The notes: a model not told the origin generated them from the letters alone. Counted from the first letter of the stretch, positions 24,766 through 34,541 are shown. The stretch: DNA of 64,000 bases from Paenibacillus silvisoli (GCF_030866765.1 NZ_CP133017.1:5360501-5424500); one strand, 5' to 3'. Translations and numbers: made by a program.

Positions 24766-25629
24766 CTAGGATTTGATTCCGGAATGAACCATCGTGTTCA
24801 TGATCAGCTTCTGGAACAGCAGAAAGACCAAGATCGGCGGCAGCGTGACCAGGAACGTGCCCGCGGCGAGCGCGCCGGATCGCGCGACGACCCCCGGACC
24901 CCCGGCAAGCGTCTGGATCGCCAGCGGGAGCGTCTTCATCGTCTCGCTCGTCGTAAAAACAAGCGCCGAGAAATAATCGTTCCAGTTGCCGATGAAGGTG
25001 AAAATGATCAGCGTTGCCCATGCCGGCTTACTGACCGCCATAATGACTTTCCAGAAGATTTTCCACTCCGATGCGCCGTCGATGTGCGCGGCTTCGATCA
25101 AGGCGTCCGGAATTTGATCGAAAAACTGCTTCATCAGGAAGATGTTGAAGGCAACCGCGATCTTGGGCAATATCAACGCCCAGTACGTGTTGACCAAGCC
25201 GAGCTTGGATACGATCAAATAGGTCGGAATTTGCGTCACCTGCGGCGAGAACATCAGGGCCGACAAAATGACGGCGAAGATGAAGCTCGCGCCCGGCGGC
25301 CTGAACTTGGACAGCACGTAAGCGCCCAAGCAGCAAACGAACAAGCTGGCCGCCACGATCGAGGCAGACACGAACAAGCTGTTGAAGATGTAGCGCGAGA
25401 ACGGCACGATCGAGCTGTCCGTCGCCGTAAGCAGGTCGTAGAAGCTGCGCAGCGTCGGCTTTTGCACGAAAAATCTCGGCGGATACAGAAACAGCTCATC
25501 CAACGGTTTAAACGCGGTAGACACCATGTATATAATCGGCATGGCCGTAAATCCGACCAAAGCGATCATAAATGCGTACAACAACCCCCTATTAAAGCGG
25601 GCCGCGAATTTCGCAAAGTTTAGCGTCAC
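24766..25629 (-). CDS. Carbohydrate ABC transporter permease (MalG type)
   Basis: A 287-residue membrane protein with six spans; EAA loop IEAAHIDGASEWKIFWKVIM near residues 183-202. The GTG start at 25629 is preceded by GGGGG at a workable distance. It pairs with the permease at 25645 (15-base gap) and with the fused binding protein upstream. The end MVHSGIKS is typical of this subfamily. Confidence 0.9.
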   Translation of the reverse strand: MTLNFAKFAARFNRGLLYAFMIALVGFTAMPIIYMVSTAFKPLDELFLYPPRFFVQKPTLRSFYDLLTATDSSIVPFSRYIFNSLFVSASIVAASLFVCCLGAYVLSKFRPPGASFIFAVILSALMFSPQVTQIPTYLIVSKLGLVNTYWALILPKIAVAFNIFLMKQFFDQIPDALIEAAHIDGASEWKIFWKVIMAVSKPAWATLIIFTFIGNWNDYFSALVFTTSETMKTLPLAIQTLAGGPGVVARSGALAAGTFLVTLPPILVFLLFQKLIMNTMVHSGIKS

Positions 25630-25644
25630 GTCCTTTGGCCCCCT

Positions 25645-26607
25645 TTATTGTTCTTTCGATGAGAGTAGTTTCATTACGATTCGCCCTAATCCGAAGGTGA
25701 TGAAGAACAGGAACACCGCAATGGATGACGCATAGCCGAGCTCGAAACGGATAAACGCGTAATCGAACAGATGCGAGATGATCGTATGGCCCGCGTAGTT
25801 CGGGCTTGGCATGCCCGCCATCGCCACCGCGATGTCGAATACGCCGAAGGCCGCTACGATGGCATTGACCGCGCCGAACAAGAGCTGCGGCTTCATCATC
25901 GGCAGCGTAATATACCACAGCTCTTGGAACCGGCTGGAAATGCCGTCGATCGCTCCCGCTTCATACAGCTCGGGCGATACGTTCTGCAAGCCCGCCAGGA
26001 AGACCAGGAAGCCCGTTCCCATGCTCATCCACAACGATACGATGATGACGACCGGCATGATCGTGTCCGGGTCCGTCGTCCATAGAATCGGTTCCCGGAT
26101 CATGCCCCAGCTCAGCATCCAGTTATTCAGTAAGCCGTACCGGTCGCCCGAGAAAATATAAAGCCAGACGATCGACAAGGCGATCCCGCTCGTAATCGAC
26201 GGAACGTAGAAAGCGAGCGAGAAGAGCATCTTGGCGCGGAGCGTGTTGATGACCCAGGCGAGCAGAAAAGATAAGCAATAGCTGAGCGGACCCGCGATGA
26301 CCGCGAAGACGAACGTGTTCTTGAGCGATTTGATGAAGATATCGTCCTCCAGAAACAAGACGCTGTAATTCGCGAGACCGACCCATTTCGCCGGTTGGAG
26401 CATGTTGTAATAGGTGAAGCTGAGATAGACCGATTGAACGACGGGAATGACCGTGAAGACGATGAACAGGATGAGGAATGGACTTAAAAACAAGTACCCG
26501 AGCGCAGCCTTCTTCCCCGCTGCCGTCAATTTGAACCGGCTGACCTTCTGTGATTTCAGCTGAAGCGAACGATTCGCTTCCACGCTGCTTTGCACGCTGC
26601 TTTGCAT
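25645..26607 (-). CDS. Carbohydrate ABC transporter permease (MalF type)
   Basis: A 320-residue membrane protein with a 30-residue cytoplasmic start and six spans; first span about residues 36-60. The EAA loop reads YEAGAIDGISSRFQELWYIT near 222-241. GGAGGAGG lies just upstream of ATG 26607. It follows the 993-residue binding protein by 22 bases and is the first permease pair's MalF-like member. Confidence 0.9.
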   Translation of the reverse strand: MQSSVQSSVEANRSLQLKSQKVSRFKLTAAGKKAALGYLFLSPFLILFIVFTVIPVVQSVYLSFTYYNMLQPAKWVGLANYSVLFLEDDIFIKSLKNTFVFAVIAGPLSYCLSFLLAWVINTLRAKMLFSLAFYVPSITSGIALSIVWLYIFSGDRYGLLNNWMLSWGMIREPILWTTDPDTIMPVVIIVSLWMSMGTGFLVFLAGLQNVSPELYEAGAIDGISSRFQELWYITLPMMKPQLLFGAVNAIVAAFGVFDIAVAMAGMPSPNYAGHTIISHLFDYAFIRFELGYASSIAVFLFFITFGLGRIVMKLLSSKEQ

Positions 26608-26629
26608 ACCGCGCCTCCTCCCGCCGCCG

Positions 26630-29611
26630 CTATTCCGGCGTGAACCCGAACTCCGTTTGTTTGGCTCGAAGCTCTTTGTTGATATCCTTGATTCCCTGCT
26701 CCAGCGATTCCCTGATATTCATGCCGCCCAGCACGACGCGGTTCCACGCATTGTCGATGTTCCGCGGCGTGAAGTATCCGCCGAGCACGTACGGCTGTTC
26801 CTTGTAAAATTTCAACTGCTCCGTGAGCGCCTTCAAATCGTCTTCCGGCCAAGGCAGCTGCGAGAAGGCTTCCATGTTCGCCGTATTCCAGCGGGCCTCG
26901 ACGCCGAGCAGCGCCTCCAGCTCTTGGCCGAACTGCACCTGGCTCTCCTTGCTCGTCCACCATTTGAGAAACTCCCATGCTTCCTTCTGATGCTTCGACT
27001 GCTTGAAGATGGCCACCGATTGGGCAACCCCGCCGCTCGTGCGGTCGATCGTGCCGTCTTCCGTCCGATGTCCCGGGGACGGCGCCACGCCCCAGCGGCC
27101 GACCAGCTCCGGCGCCGCCGTGGACAGCAGCACGTAAGTCAGGTAGTCGGCGATGCCGACCGGCATTTCCCCGGTCCGGAACCGGTTGAAGAAGTTCGCG
27201 GCAACCGGGAATTTGTAATTGGTGTACAGCTCCGTCCATTCCGTGAACGCCTGGAACGCCTCCGGGGAATCAAGAGCCGACTTCTTCCCGTTATCGCGGT
27301 AAAACTCCCCGCCGTTCTGATAGAGGAACGGCATGAAGCCGAGCGACGAAATCGGATAGTACATCTGCATGCCGTTCTGCTGCAGAATCGGCAGCAAGGC
27401 ATATGTATCCTCCCAGGTTTGCGGAATGCTTACCCCAAGCTCCTTCAGAATATCCTTCCGATAGACCAGAACGTTGAAGTCCTGCGTTTCCGGCAGCGCG
27501 TAATTGCCGCCGTTGTACCGGAACGGAATCAGCGAGCCCGGAAGGAACCGTTGGCTCACTTCCTCGTAATCCGGGAACTGCGACAAATCGACGGCGGCAT
27601 CCCGGATCGCGAACTCGACGGGCAGATGCGAATCGACGCCCGTGGCGACGTCCGGTGCCTTGCCGGAGCTCGCCGCAAGCAGCAGCGTGTTGACGGAGCC
27701 CGAGTTAAGCTGTCCGGCCGGAAGCGTGTTGACGTTGATCCGGATGCCGGTCTTCGGCGTAAACTCTTCTTCCGCCATTTCCTTCATGATTTCCGCCCAC
27801 TCTTTGCCCCGGGACACCCAAACCTCGAGAACCGGTCCGGTTTGCTGCACGGCCTGGTTCTTGTCATACACGCTGCCGACGCCCGTGTAGTCCTTGGTAA
27901 AGGAGGCGATGAAATTTTTGAACGTGCTGACGCTCTTCTGGAAGAAATTCGATTTCACCTTCGGATATTCGGTATCCGGGGCGCTGATCAACAGGTAGTC
28001 CAGCACGAGCGGCACGTTCTGCAAGCCCATCAGCAGCGTGCTTAAGTTCGTTTGGCTGTTGCTGATCTCCGACAGCTGCCTCGGGATGATGTCGGGATTG
28101 TCGACCATCTTCTGGAACGTATGATTCATCATCCGCAGGCTGTTTACCGTACTCGGTTCTTTCTCCGACAAAGCATTCAGCGCGTCCATCTGGACGAGCA
28201 GATCATCGGCGATCGTCTTCAAATCCTCGATCAGCTTGGGAATCTTCTTCCCGAGCTCGTATTCGAAGTTCGGATCCGGCGTCGGCCCGGTGACCATGAT
28301 GATTCGTCTGTAAAGATCGGACAGCTTCTGCGTATCCGCCGTTAAGTTTTCGACGATCGACTGGTAAGGCCCGACGACCGCAACCATCGTGATCGTATGC
28401 TCGCCTTCCGTCAGATGCACGAGCAGCGGATCCGCTTCGCCGGTTTGCTTATCGGTTGCATGAAGCGTTTCGATGCGCCAGTTTCGGGAGTAGGAGAACG
28501 GATACTCCGCCAGCTCTTGGAACGGAACCTTCCCATCTATGAGAATTTGGCGATAAGACGGCAGTCCATCGCCCCACCATTGTCCGAATTTCATGCCGAT
28601 CTTATATAATCCATCCTTCGGGACCGAGAACGTCCATGATGCCCTCTGCCCGCCTTTTCTCCAGCGCCAGTCGCCGAATGCGTTGAGCAATTTCGTCCCG
28701 TTGCCTGCCGGTTCCATTAAGGGATCCCCATTCGATTCTCTGCGAATCGTCGGATCGGACTTCATCGGATTGTTCTCCGCCTGCACTTTCACGTTAACGG
28801 CCTCGACGGCCTGATCGCCTTGCGCTTCGTAGGCTTGCGCGACTTCGGTATAGCTCGGCAGCGACTCCGGCGCCATGATCCGGATTTCGTCCAGCGCCAT
28901 AGGCTCGACCAAATAATTCATGCGGATGACATGCTTGCCGGCGCTGAAGTAGAACCGGAAGGGCTCCGAATACAGGCCGTTGCCATCCGCAATCGGCGTA
29001 TCGATCCAGATCGGCTTCTCGATTTGCTTCGGCCGAATGTCGTCGCCCTGGTTGTTCTGAAGCGGATCGCCCCGATCCATCCAGTTTCGGGCAAAATAAA
29101 CGCGCTGCGCTTCGCGGAACGGACTTTGCCCGTCGATGAGCAGCTCGCGCTGGATCGGCAGCCTCTTCCCGCCCAGCGGATAATAGTTCGCCGCGAGGCT
29201 GTAAAGCCCGTCCTCCGGCACTTCGATGGTCCACTCCAGCCATTGCGTATCTCTTTCCCAGACAAGAGCGGATGTACCGTCGACCGTTTCGGTGCCCGGC
29301 TTGGAGCCACCGAACGCCGAGTAGCCGCCGGCCTTTAAGCTGACCTCGAACGAATCGGCCGGCTTGTAGCCTTTGTCCCGATAAGCGGCCAACGTTTTGC
29401 CGTAGGTGGGCTGCAAAATGTCGTCAACGGACAGCTGCGACAAATCCGCCTGCGGAACGCCTTGATTCTGATTGCGGTCCCGCAAACGCTCGCTGGCATA
29501 CGATTGCGGGGTCCCGCCAAAGCTGACCGACAAAACGAGAAAGGTGACCGATACGAGCATGACTTTCTTCCACTTCATTGCATGATCATGATTCCAAGGC
29601 CGTTTCAACAA
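26630..29611 (-). CDS. Extracellular solute-binding protein fused to two beta-sandwich domains
   Basis: A 993-residue exported protein. A signal peptide lies about residues 12-40 (KVMLVSVTFLVLSVSF, ending QSYA). Two carbohydrate-binding-module-like beta-sandwiches follow, about 60-250 (WLEWTIEVPEDGLYSLAANY) and 270-430 (RASWTFSVPKDGLYKIGMKF); the repeated phrase P-x-D-G-L-Y shows they are related. A helical segment spans 440-590. A family 1 binding domain covers about 595-993 (VLEVWVSRGKEWAEIMKEM; APSPGHRTEDGTIDRTSGGV). The start is TTG with GAGGTG upstream. Fusion of glycan-binding modules to a permease receptor suggests capture of polymer outside the cell. Confidence 0.85.
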   Translation of the reverse strand: MLKRPWNHDHAMKWKKVMLVSVTFLVLSVSFGGTPQSYASERLRDRNQNQGVPQADLSQLSVDDILQPTYGKTLAAYRDKGYKPADSFEVSLKAGGYSAFGGSKPGTETVDGTSALVWERDTQWLEWTIEVPEDGLYSLAANYYPLGGKRLPIQRELLIDGQSPFREAQRVYFARNWMDRGDPLQNNQGDDIRPKQIEKPIWIDTPIADGNGLYSEPFRFYFSAGKHVIRMNYLVEPMALDEIRIMAPESLPSYTEVAQAYEAQGDQAVEAVNVKVQAENNPMKSDPTIRRESNGDPLMEPAGNGTKLLNAFGDWRWRKGGQRASWTFSVPKDGLYKIGMKFGQWWGDGLPSYRQILIDGKVPFQELAEYPFSYSRNWRIETLHATDKQTGEADPLLVHLTEGEHTITMVAVVGPYQSIVENLTADTQKLSDLYRRIIMVTGPTPDPNFEYELGKKIPKLIEDLKTIADDLLVQMDALNALSEKEPSTVNSLRMMNHTFQKMVDNPDIIPRQLSEISNSQTNLSTLLMGLQNVPLVLDYLLISAPDTEYPKVKSNFFQKSVSTFKNFIASFTKDYTGVGSVYDKNQAVQQTGPVLEVWVSRGKEWAEIMKEMAEEEFTPKTGIRINVNTLPAGQLNSGSVNTLLLAASSGKAPDVATGVDSHLPVEFAIRDAAVDLSQFPDYEEVSQRFLPGSLIPFRYNGGNYALPETQDFNVLVYRKDILKELGVSIPQTWEDTYALLPILQQNGMQMYYPISSLGFMPFLYQNGGEFYRDNGKKSALDSPEAFQAFTEWTELYTNYKFPVAANFFNRFRTGEMPVGIADYLTYVLLSTAAPELVGRWGVAPSPGHRTEDGTIDRTSGGVAQSVAIFKQSKHQKEAWEFLKWWTSKESQVQFGQELEALLGVEARWNTANMEAFSQLPWPEDDLKALTEQLKFYKEQPYVLGGYFTPRNIDNAWNRVVLGGMNIRESLEQGIKDINKELRAKQTEFGFTPE

Positions 29612-29643
29612 TTCTCACCTCTTTGTCGTTCAAGTCAATGGAA

Positions 29644-29668
29644 AGGGGCAGCGCGAACTCCTGCCCCT
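29644..29668 (-). terminator. Hairpin after the first solute-binding-protein gene
   Basis: AGGGGCAG pairs with CTGCCCCT around a 9-base loop, 11 bases after the binding-protein stop and before the fusion gene. There is no long T-run, so it is more likely a transcript-stabilising or partial-termination hairpin than a full stop. Confidence 0.6.
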
Positions 29669-29678
29669 GGCTCATCCT

Positions 29679-31088
29679 TTATTTAGCGGATTCCAATTTC
29701 TTCAGCTCGTTGTCCACGTTCTTCTTCGCTTCGTCCAGCAGCTTCTTCGGCTCGCCTTTGCCGTTGAGCGCCGCATCGGACGCTTTGAACGATTCATCCC
29801 ACAATTTCTGGCCGGCCGGCGTGACGGGACGCGTATGCGCGATTTCCATCAAATCGACGAACACCTTCAATTTCGGATTTTCCATCATGCCCAATTCCTC
29901 GTTCACCGCAGGCATCGCCGTGATGTCGTTGCCGGCATCCGCGCGCTTGCCCCACAGCAGCGTTCCTTCGTATCCGGCGATGAATCTCAGGAGCTCCCAA
30001 GCTTCCTTCGGATGCTTGGCTCCCTTCGGCATTGCCCAGGACCAGCCGCCCGCCCACGTGGTTTGCGTTTGTCCGTCCTCTGCAGGCATCGGCGCGACGC
30101 CCCATTCGAAGGTCGGTTTAACCTTGGCGTTGCTTGTCAGATCGTTCAGGATCCAGTTGCCGTCATACACGAAGCCGACCTTGCCCGTCCAGAACGGGTT
30201 GATGCCGGTTTTGCCCATGACGTCGTTGAACTTGTTGATTTTGGCCATATCGTATTTCTTCGCGTAGCCGGCCATCCATTCCAGCGCTTTGACGATTTGC
30301 GGATCGTTCGGCGTCAGGTCCTCGCCCTTCGCCCACTCCCCGCCGAAGTTCCAGCCTTGCGTATATAAGAAGCCTTGATTCATCCACGGAATGAAGCCGA
30401 CCTGCTCGTACCCGCTGCTCGTTTTCTTGAAGATCTTCTCGGCGGCCGCATCGAGCTCGCTGACGGTTGTCGGCGGCTTCTCCGGATCGAGGCCCGCTTC
30501 CTTCATCAACGTTTTGTTGTAGTACATCGCCCGGTTATCCGTGCCGAACGGCATCGCGTACAATTCGCCTTTGTAGTTCGCTTCCGCCCAGACGCTTGGA
30601 TAGTAATCGTCCGCGGCAACTTCGCTGTCGGTTTCGAGGTATGGCGTCAAGCTCTCGAGCGAGCCCTTCGCCGCCCACGCGCCCGTCATGAAACGGTCGA
30701 GAATCGCCACATCCGGCGGCGTGCCTCCGGCAATCAGCGTCGTCAGCTTCTCGATCCCCTGCTCAGCGATGTATTTCACTTTAATATTCGGATGCTTCTT
30801 CTCGAATTCGCTAAGAACGATCTTGGTGAAGTCCGTCTGGAACTTGCCGCCCCAGCCCCAGAAGTCGAGCGTTACTTTCTCGCCGCTGTCCGTGCTTGGC
30901 GCATTTTCCGTGCTTTCCGGGCTTTCCGCATTGTTCGCGCCCGTTGTCGTGCCCGAGGCGTTATTCGCTTCCGTCTCGCTCGATCCGTTGCCCCCGTTCG
31001 TCCCCCCGCAGCCAGTCAAAACCAAACTTACCGATAGTGCGGCAACGAAAAATTTCACCATTCCCGGCTTCAAAGCTAGCGCATCCAT
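29679..31088 (-). CDS. Extracellular solute-binding protein, family 1 (lipoprotein)
   Basis: A 469-residue lipoprotein receptor of a sugar importer. Signal and lipobox: KFFVAALSVSLVLTGCGG, Cys near residue 27. A low-complexity linker rich in N, S, E and T (about 30-65) leads to the binding domain, starting LDFWGWGGKFQTDFTKIVL. The aromatic-rich pocket region YTQGWNFGGEWAKG and WAGGWSWAMPKGAKHPKEAW are characteristic. ATG 31088 has AGGAGA 7 bases upstream; an ATG at 31106 would put the site inside the frame. Paralogue of the gene at 31273. Confidence 0.92.
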   Translation of the reverse strand: MDALALKPGMVKFFVAALSVSLVLTGCGGTNGGNGSSETEANNASGTTTGANNAESPESTENAPSTDSGEKVTLDFWGWGGKFQTDFTKIVLSEFEKKHPNIKVKYIAEQGIEKLTTLIAGGTPPDVAILDRFMTGAWAAKGSLESLTPYLETDSEVAADDYYPSVWAEANYKGELYAMPFGTDNRAMYYNKTLMKEAGLDPEKPPTTVSELDAAAEKIFKKTSSGYEQVGFIPWMNQGFLYTQGWNFGGEWAKGEDLTPNDPQIVKALEWMAGYAKKYDMAKINKFNDVMGKTGINPFWTGKVGFVYDGNWILNDLTSNAKVKPTFEWGVAPMPAEDGQTQTTWAGGWSWAMPKGAKHPKEAWELLRFIAGYEGTLLWGKRADAGNDITAMPAVNEELGMMENPKLKVFVDLMEIAHTRPVTPAGQKLWDESFKASDAALNGKGEPKKLLDEAKKNVDNELKKLESAK

Positions 31089-31146
31089 CCTCTTTTCTCC
31101 TCCCATGAACTCGTTTTCCTACTGGGTATTCGCTACACGTTCTCAG

Positions 31147-31160
31147 TGTAAACGCTTTTA
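31147..31160. promoter_or_regulatory. Candidate catabolite-responsive element (cre)
   Basis: TGTAAACGCTTTTA agrees with the cre consensus TGWNANCGNTNWCA except at one or two end positions. It lies about 60 bases upstream of the solute-binding-protein start at 31088, downstream of the terminator at 31232, so it would control the transport part of the locus through CcpA. Confidence 0.6.
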
Positions 31161-31231
31161 TTTCCTGCGGTAATGTGACCGCTTTTGCATTTGGTGTGCT
31201 ATTTTGACTTGATTTTCGTTTTTTCGCAAAA

Positions 31232-31263
31232 AAGAGAGTCTATCGCGTTCGATAGACTCTCTT
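31232..31263 (-). terminator. Rho-independent terminator splitting the large locus
   Basis: A perfect 14-base stem AAGAGAGTCTATCG/CGATAGACTCTCTT with a 4-base loop, followed on the minus strand by TTTTGCG. It lies 10 bases after the stop of the second binding-protein gene and separates the sensor part (36209-31273) from the transport part. Confidence 0.88.
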
Positions 31264-31272
31264 CCCTATTTT

Positions 31273-32685
31273 TTACGAGGCAGCAGGCGTGGGATGCTCC
31301 GTTTTGCTGCGCTCCTCGGCTTTCGCTTCATGCAGGTGGGCATCGAGGTTCCGCTTTAATTCATCCAGCAGCGCTTTCGGCTCGCCCTGCAAATTGACCG
31401 CCAAATTTTGCACCCGGTACAGCTCGTCCCACATATACCCGCCTACCGGCGATACCGGGCGAATATGGGCATGCTCGAGAAGCTCGACGAACAGGTCCAA
31501 GCCTCGCTTCTTGTCCAGACCCAGCTGTTTGTTCACCTCGGGAATGCTGCTCAGATCGTAGGTCGCGCCGCGGCCCGCCCAGAGAAGCGAGCCTTCTTTC
31601 CCCGCCACGTACTTAATAAACCGCCAGGCATGCTCTTGATGCTTCGCCCCTTTCGGCATGACGAACGACCAGCCCCCGGCCCACGTGGTCGGCTGGCCGC
31701 CGTCCTTGGTCGGCATCGGCGCAATGCCCCAATCGAAATTGACGTCGTTCATGCCGTTCAGCAGCCAATTCCCTTCGAAAATAAACCCGACGCTTCCGGA
31801 CGCGAATGGATTGACCCCGGACAGCCTGATTTCATCGGAGAAGTCAGCCAGCTTCCTGACGTCATACTTCCTGGCATAGCCCTGCATCCATTCCAGCGCT
31901 TTGACGTTCGCCGGATGGTTAGGCGTCAACTCCCCTTCCTTCTCCCATTCGCCGCCGAAATTCCAGCCGTTCGCATAGATGAAGCCCTGCGCCATCCACG
32001 GGACGAAGCCTACCTGTTCGTATGCGCCGCTTTCCGATCGCTTGAACATTTTCTCCGCCATCGCGTCCAGCTCGTCAATCGTTGAAGGCGGTTTGTTCGG
32101 ATCAAGGCCGGCTGCCTCCATCATCGTTTTATTGTACAGCATCGCGCGGCTGTCCACGTTCCAAGGCAGGGCATACGTTCTGTCTTTATACTGCGCTTCC
32201 GGCCAAATGGCAGGGTAATAGAGCGCGGCCATATCATCGCGAGTCACATCGTTCGACAGGTCCTCCAAGGCGCCCATCGACGCCCATTCGCCGACTAAGA
32301 ATCGGTCGATCATCGCGACGTCGGGCGCCTTTCCTCCCGCGATGGCCGTTAACAGCTTATCCGATGCCTGCGAATTGTCCGAGTTCTCGACGAAGGTCAT
32401 TTTGACCTTAATATCCGGGTTCGCCTTCTCGAACGGCACGACGACCGTATCATGGAATTCGCGCTGAAATCCCCCGCCCCAGGGGAACCAGAAGCTGATC
32501 GTTACCGGCGCTTCGCCTTGCATGGCGGCGCTCGTGGAATCATAGGCGAGTGCCGAAAGCCCCGGGCTCGCTTCCGTGCTGAATCTGGTTCCTTGATTCA
32601 TAAAGGTGCTTGCTAACAGAATGACGATGAACATGAGGACAAGCATGAACGAAACCAGCTTCTTATTGCGAAAAAGCATTTTCAT
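31273..32685 (-). CDS. Membrane-anchored solute-binding protein, probable sensor partner
   Basis: A 470-residue paralogue of the binding protein at 29679, with the same pocket phrases (YANGWNFGGEWEKEG, WAGGWSFVMPKGAKHQEHAW). Unlike it, there is no lipobox: the N-terminal span LVSFMLVLMFIVILLAST (about residues 7-25) is not followed by a Cys, so it should be anchored by its span. It lies 36 bases after the histidine kinase and is cut off from the transporter genes by a strong terminator. This suggests it presents ligand to the kinase rather than to the permeases. The start is uncertain (ATG 32697 or 32685). Confidence 0.85.
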   Translation of the reverse strand: MKMLFRNKKLVSFMLVLMFIVILLASTFMNQGTRFSTEASPGLSALAYDSTSAAMQGEAPVTISFWFPWGGGFQREFHDTVVVPFEKANPDIKVKMTFVENSDNSQASDKLLTAIAGGKAPDVAMIDRFLVGEWASMGALEDLSNDVTRDDMAALYYPAIWPEAQYKDRTYALPWNVDSRAMLYNKTMMEAAGLDPNKPPSTIDELDAMAEKMFKRSESGAYEQVGFVPWMAQGFIYANGWNFGGEWEKEGELTPNHPANVKALEWMQGYARKYDVRKLADFSDEIRLSGVNPFASGSVGFIFEGNWLLNGMNDVNFDWGIAPMPTKDGGQPTTWAGGWSFVMPKGAKHQEHAWRFIKYVAGKEGSLLWAGRGATYDLSSIPEVNKQLGLDKKRGLDLFVELLEHAHIRPVSPVGGYMWDELYRVQNLAVNLQGEPKALLDELKRNLDAHLHEAKAEERSKTEHPTPAAS

Positions 32686-32721
32686 CGCGACAATCATCCC
32701 CCTCTTTCATTCTCCGGGCCT

Positions 32722-34524
32722 TTAGCCGGCATGCTTGCTTTGATTTCTCCTCGCGAGCGGAATCGTCATCGTCACCTCGGTGCCGCTGCCATAGCTGCTT
32801 TGAAGCTGGATTCCGTACTGGACGCCGTAAGCGATATGGATTTGCGCATGGATGTTCCGCAAGGCAAAATGCTGCCCTTCCTCGGATCGTTTGCCGCTTA
32901 GAATAAGCTGCAGCTCGGAAAGCTTGTCCGAGGCGATCCCCGCGCCATCATCCGTCACCACGAATTTCAAGCAGCCGTTATCATGGATAAAAGCGACGTC
33001 AAGCCGGCCCTTGCCCGACTTTTTCTCCAGTCCGTGATAGATCGCGTTCTCCACGAGCGGCTGAAAAATATATTTCAGCACTTTATACTCCTCAAGCGAC
33101 TTATCCACGTGCAAATGAAGCGAAAATTTATCCCGGTAACGGACCTTCTGGATCATAATATAGCTGTCGAGCAGCTGTACGACTTCGCTGACGGAGACCT
33201 CGTCCCTGCCTTCGTTCAAGCTGATCCGCAAATACTTGGACAGTCCGAAGATCATCGTACTGATGTCGTCCACCTTATGAATGCGGGCGATCCAGTGAAT
33301 CGAATCCAAGGTGTTGTATAGAAAATGGGCGTTGATCTGCGAACCGAGCATTTTGAGCTGCAGCCCCTGCTCAAGCAGCTTCTGCACGTAAAGCTCATTG
33401 ATCAATTCCTTGATGCGGGCGACCATCTGGTTGAAATGAACGAACAAATAGCCGAATTCATCCTCGCGCTTGTCCTCGATGCGGGCGTCAAAATCGCCGT
33501 TCTGGGCTTTGCGCATGGCGCGGATCATCTTCTGAAGCGGCCGATGGACCGTAGAAGCGACGAAGATGGCGAGCAATATGCCGATGAAGGAGAACGCCAG
33601 TCCAAGGGAGAGAATGTACCACCGGAGGCTGCCCGCATCCTTCATTAAATCCGCGCCGAGAAGCATGCCGACAAGCGTCCAATCGTTGGTTTCGAGACGG
33701 TTATAGACGACGAGCATCTGTTCCCCGTCCATCGGCGTGCTGAAGATGCCTTGATGCGCTTCTCCCAGCGGAACGCCAAGCTCCGCTGCCAGCCGCAGCC
33801 CGTCCTTATCGCCGACGATTTCGCCTTGATCGTCCACGATGACATTCATGCCGGATCCGTTATAATCGATTTCCGCCAAAATCTCGACGATCTCCGTCGG
33901 ATCGATCTCATAGACGAGCACGCCGACGATTTCGCCGCGGGCGCTGAAGTCCTTCTCAGCACGGCCGAAGCTGAATACCGGGCTCGGGTCCCCGCTCCTG
34001 ATGAGCGAAGGGCGAATGCCGAAATACACGACTTCGCCGTCCGCTTCGCGAATCCGCTTATACCACGAGGCATCCTGGAATTCGTTAGCGTAGGCGTTAT
34101 AAGCCGGAAAAGAAGTTTTGGGCGAGTAATGGTACGAATGGCCCTTCTCGCCGAGCAAATAAATATCGTTGATATCGTTTCTTGAATTCACCAGATTCGA
34201 TAGGAAGGCCGTATTCGCGTTATTGTTCTGTATGCGCTCCGTCTCGTTCCGGAACCTGCCGACGAGCTGCTCCTGGATCTCCTGGTTGCCGACGACAAGA
34301 AGGGAGCGATCCTCGTAGCCCTCCAATAGAATATCGATCCGCTTGCTCATCTGCTGCACGTTTTGAAGCGCCATTCCTCCGATTTTGTCCTCCATCATCT
34401 CTGCGGATTTATCGTAGAAGAGATAGCCCATCACGGCGATAATGATCAGCATGCTGGCCACGAAGAACACGAAAACCTTCACTCCGACAGTAGGGAGCTT
34501 TAACTTGCCCATGTATGAAAGCAT
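32722..34524 (-). CDS. YesM-type sensor histidine kinase
   Basis: A 600-residue membrane kinase. Spans about residues 13-33 and 293-318 flank a large extracellular sensor (Cache-like, with VNSRNDINDIYLLGEKG). HAMP follows to about 375, then the His_kinase domain with LGSQINAHFLYNTLDSIHWI (phosphoacceptor His near 397; the usual Pro before it is Ala here), and the ATPase domain with PLVENAIYHGLEK and DDGAGI. ATG 34524 is preceded by GAGAGG. It is the partner of the regulator at 34542 (17-base gap). Confidence 0.92.
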   Translation of the reverse strand: MLSYMGKLKLPTVGVKVFVFFVASMLIIIAVMGYLFYDKSAEMMEDKIGGMALQNVQQMSKRIDILLEGYEDRSLLVVGNQEIQEQLVGRFRNETERIQNNNANTAFLSNLVNSRNDINDIYLLGEKGHSYHYSPKTSFPAYNAYANEFQDASWYKRIREADGEVVYFGIRPSLIRSGDPSPVFSFGRAEKDFSARGEIVGVLVYEIDPTEIVEILAEIDYNGSGMNVIVDDQGEIVGDKDGLRLAAELGVPLGEAHQGIFSTPMDGEQMLVVYNRLETNDWTLVGMLLGADLMKDAGSLRWYILSLGLAFSFIGILLAIFVASTVHRPLQKMIRAMRKAQNGDFDARIEDKREDEFGYLFVHFNQMVARIKELINELYVQKLLEQGLQLKMLGSQINAHFLYNTLDSIHWIARIHKVDDISTMIFGLSKYLRISLNEGRDEVSVSEVVQLLDSYIMIQKVRYRDKFSLHLHVDKSLEEYKVLKYIFQPLVENAIYHGLEKKSGKGRLDVAFIHDNGCLKFVVTDDGAGIASDKLSELQLILSGKRSEEGQHFALRNIHAQIHIAYGVQYGIQLQSSYGSGTEVTMTIPLARRNQSKHAG

Positions 34525-34541
34525 GATGTCGTTCCTCTCTT

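Noticed and set aside
24784-25623. Plus-strand open frame of 279 codons opposite a permease gene
   Set aside because: Very rich in Arg, Asp and Gln, which is typical of antisense translation of hydrophobic membrane segments.
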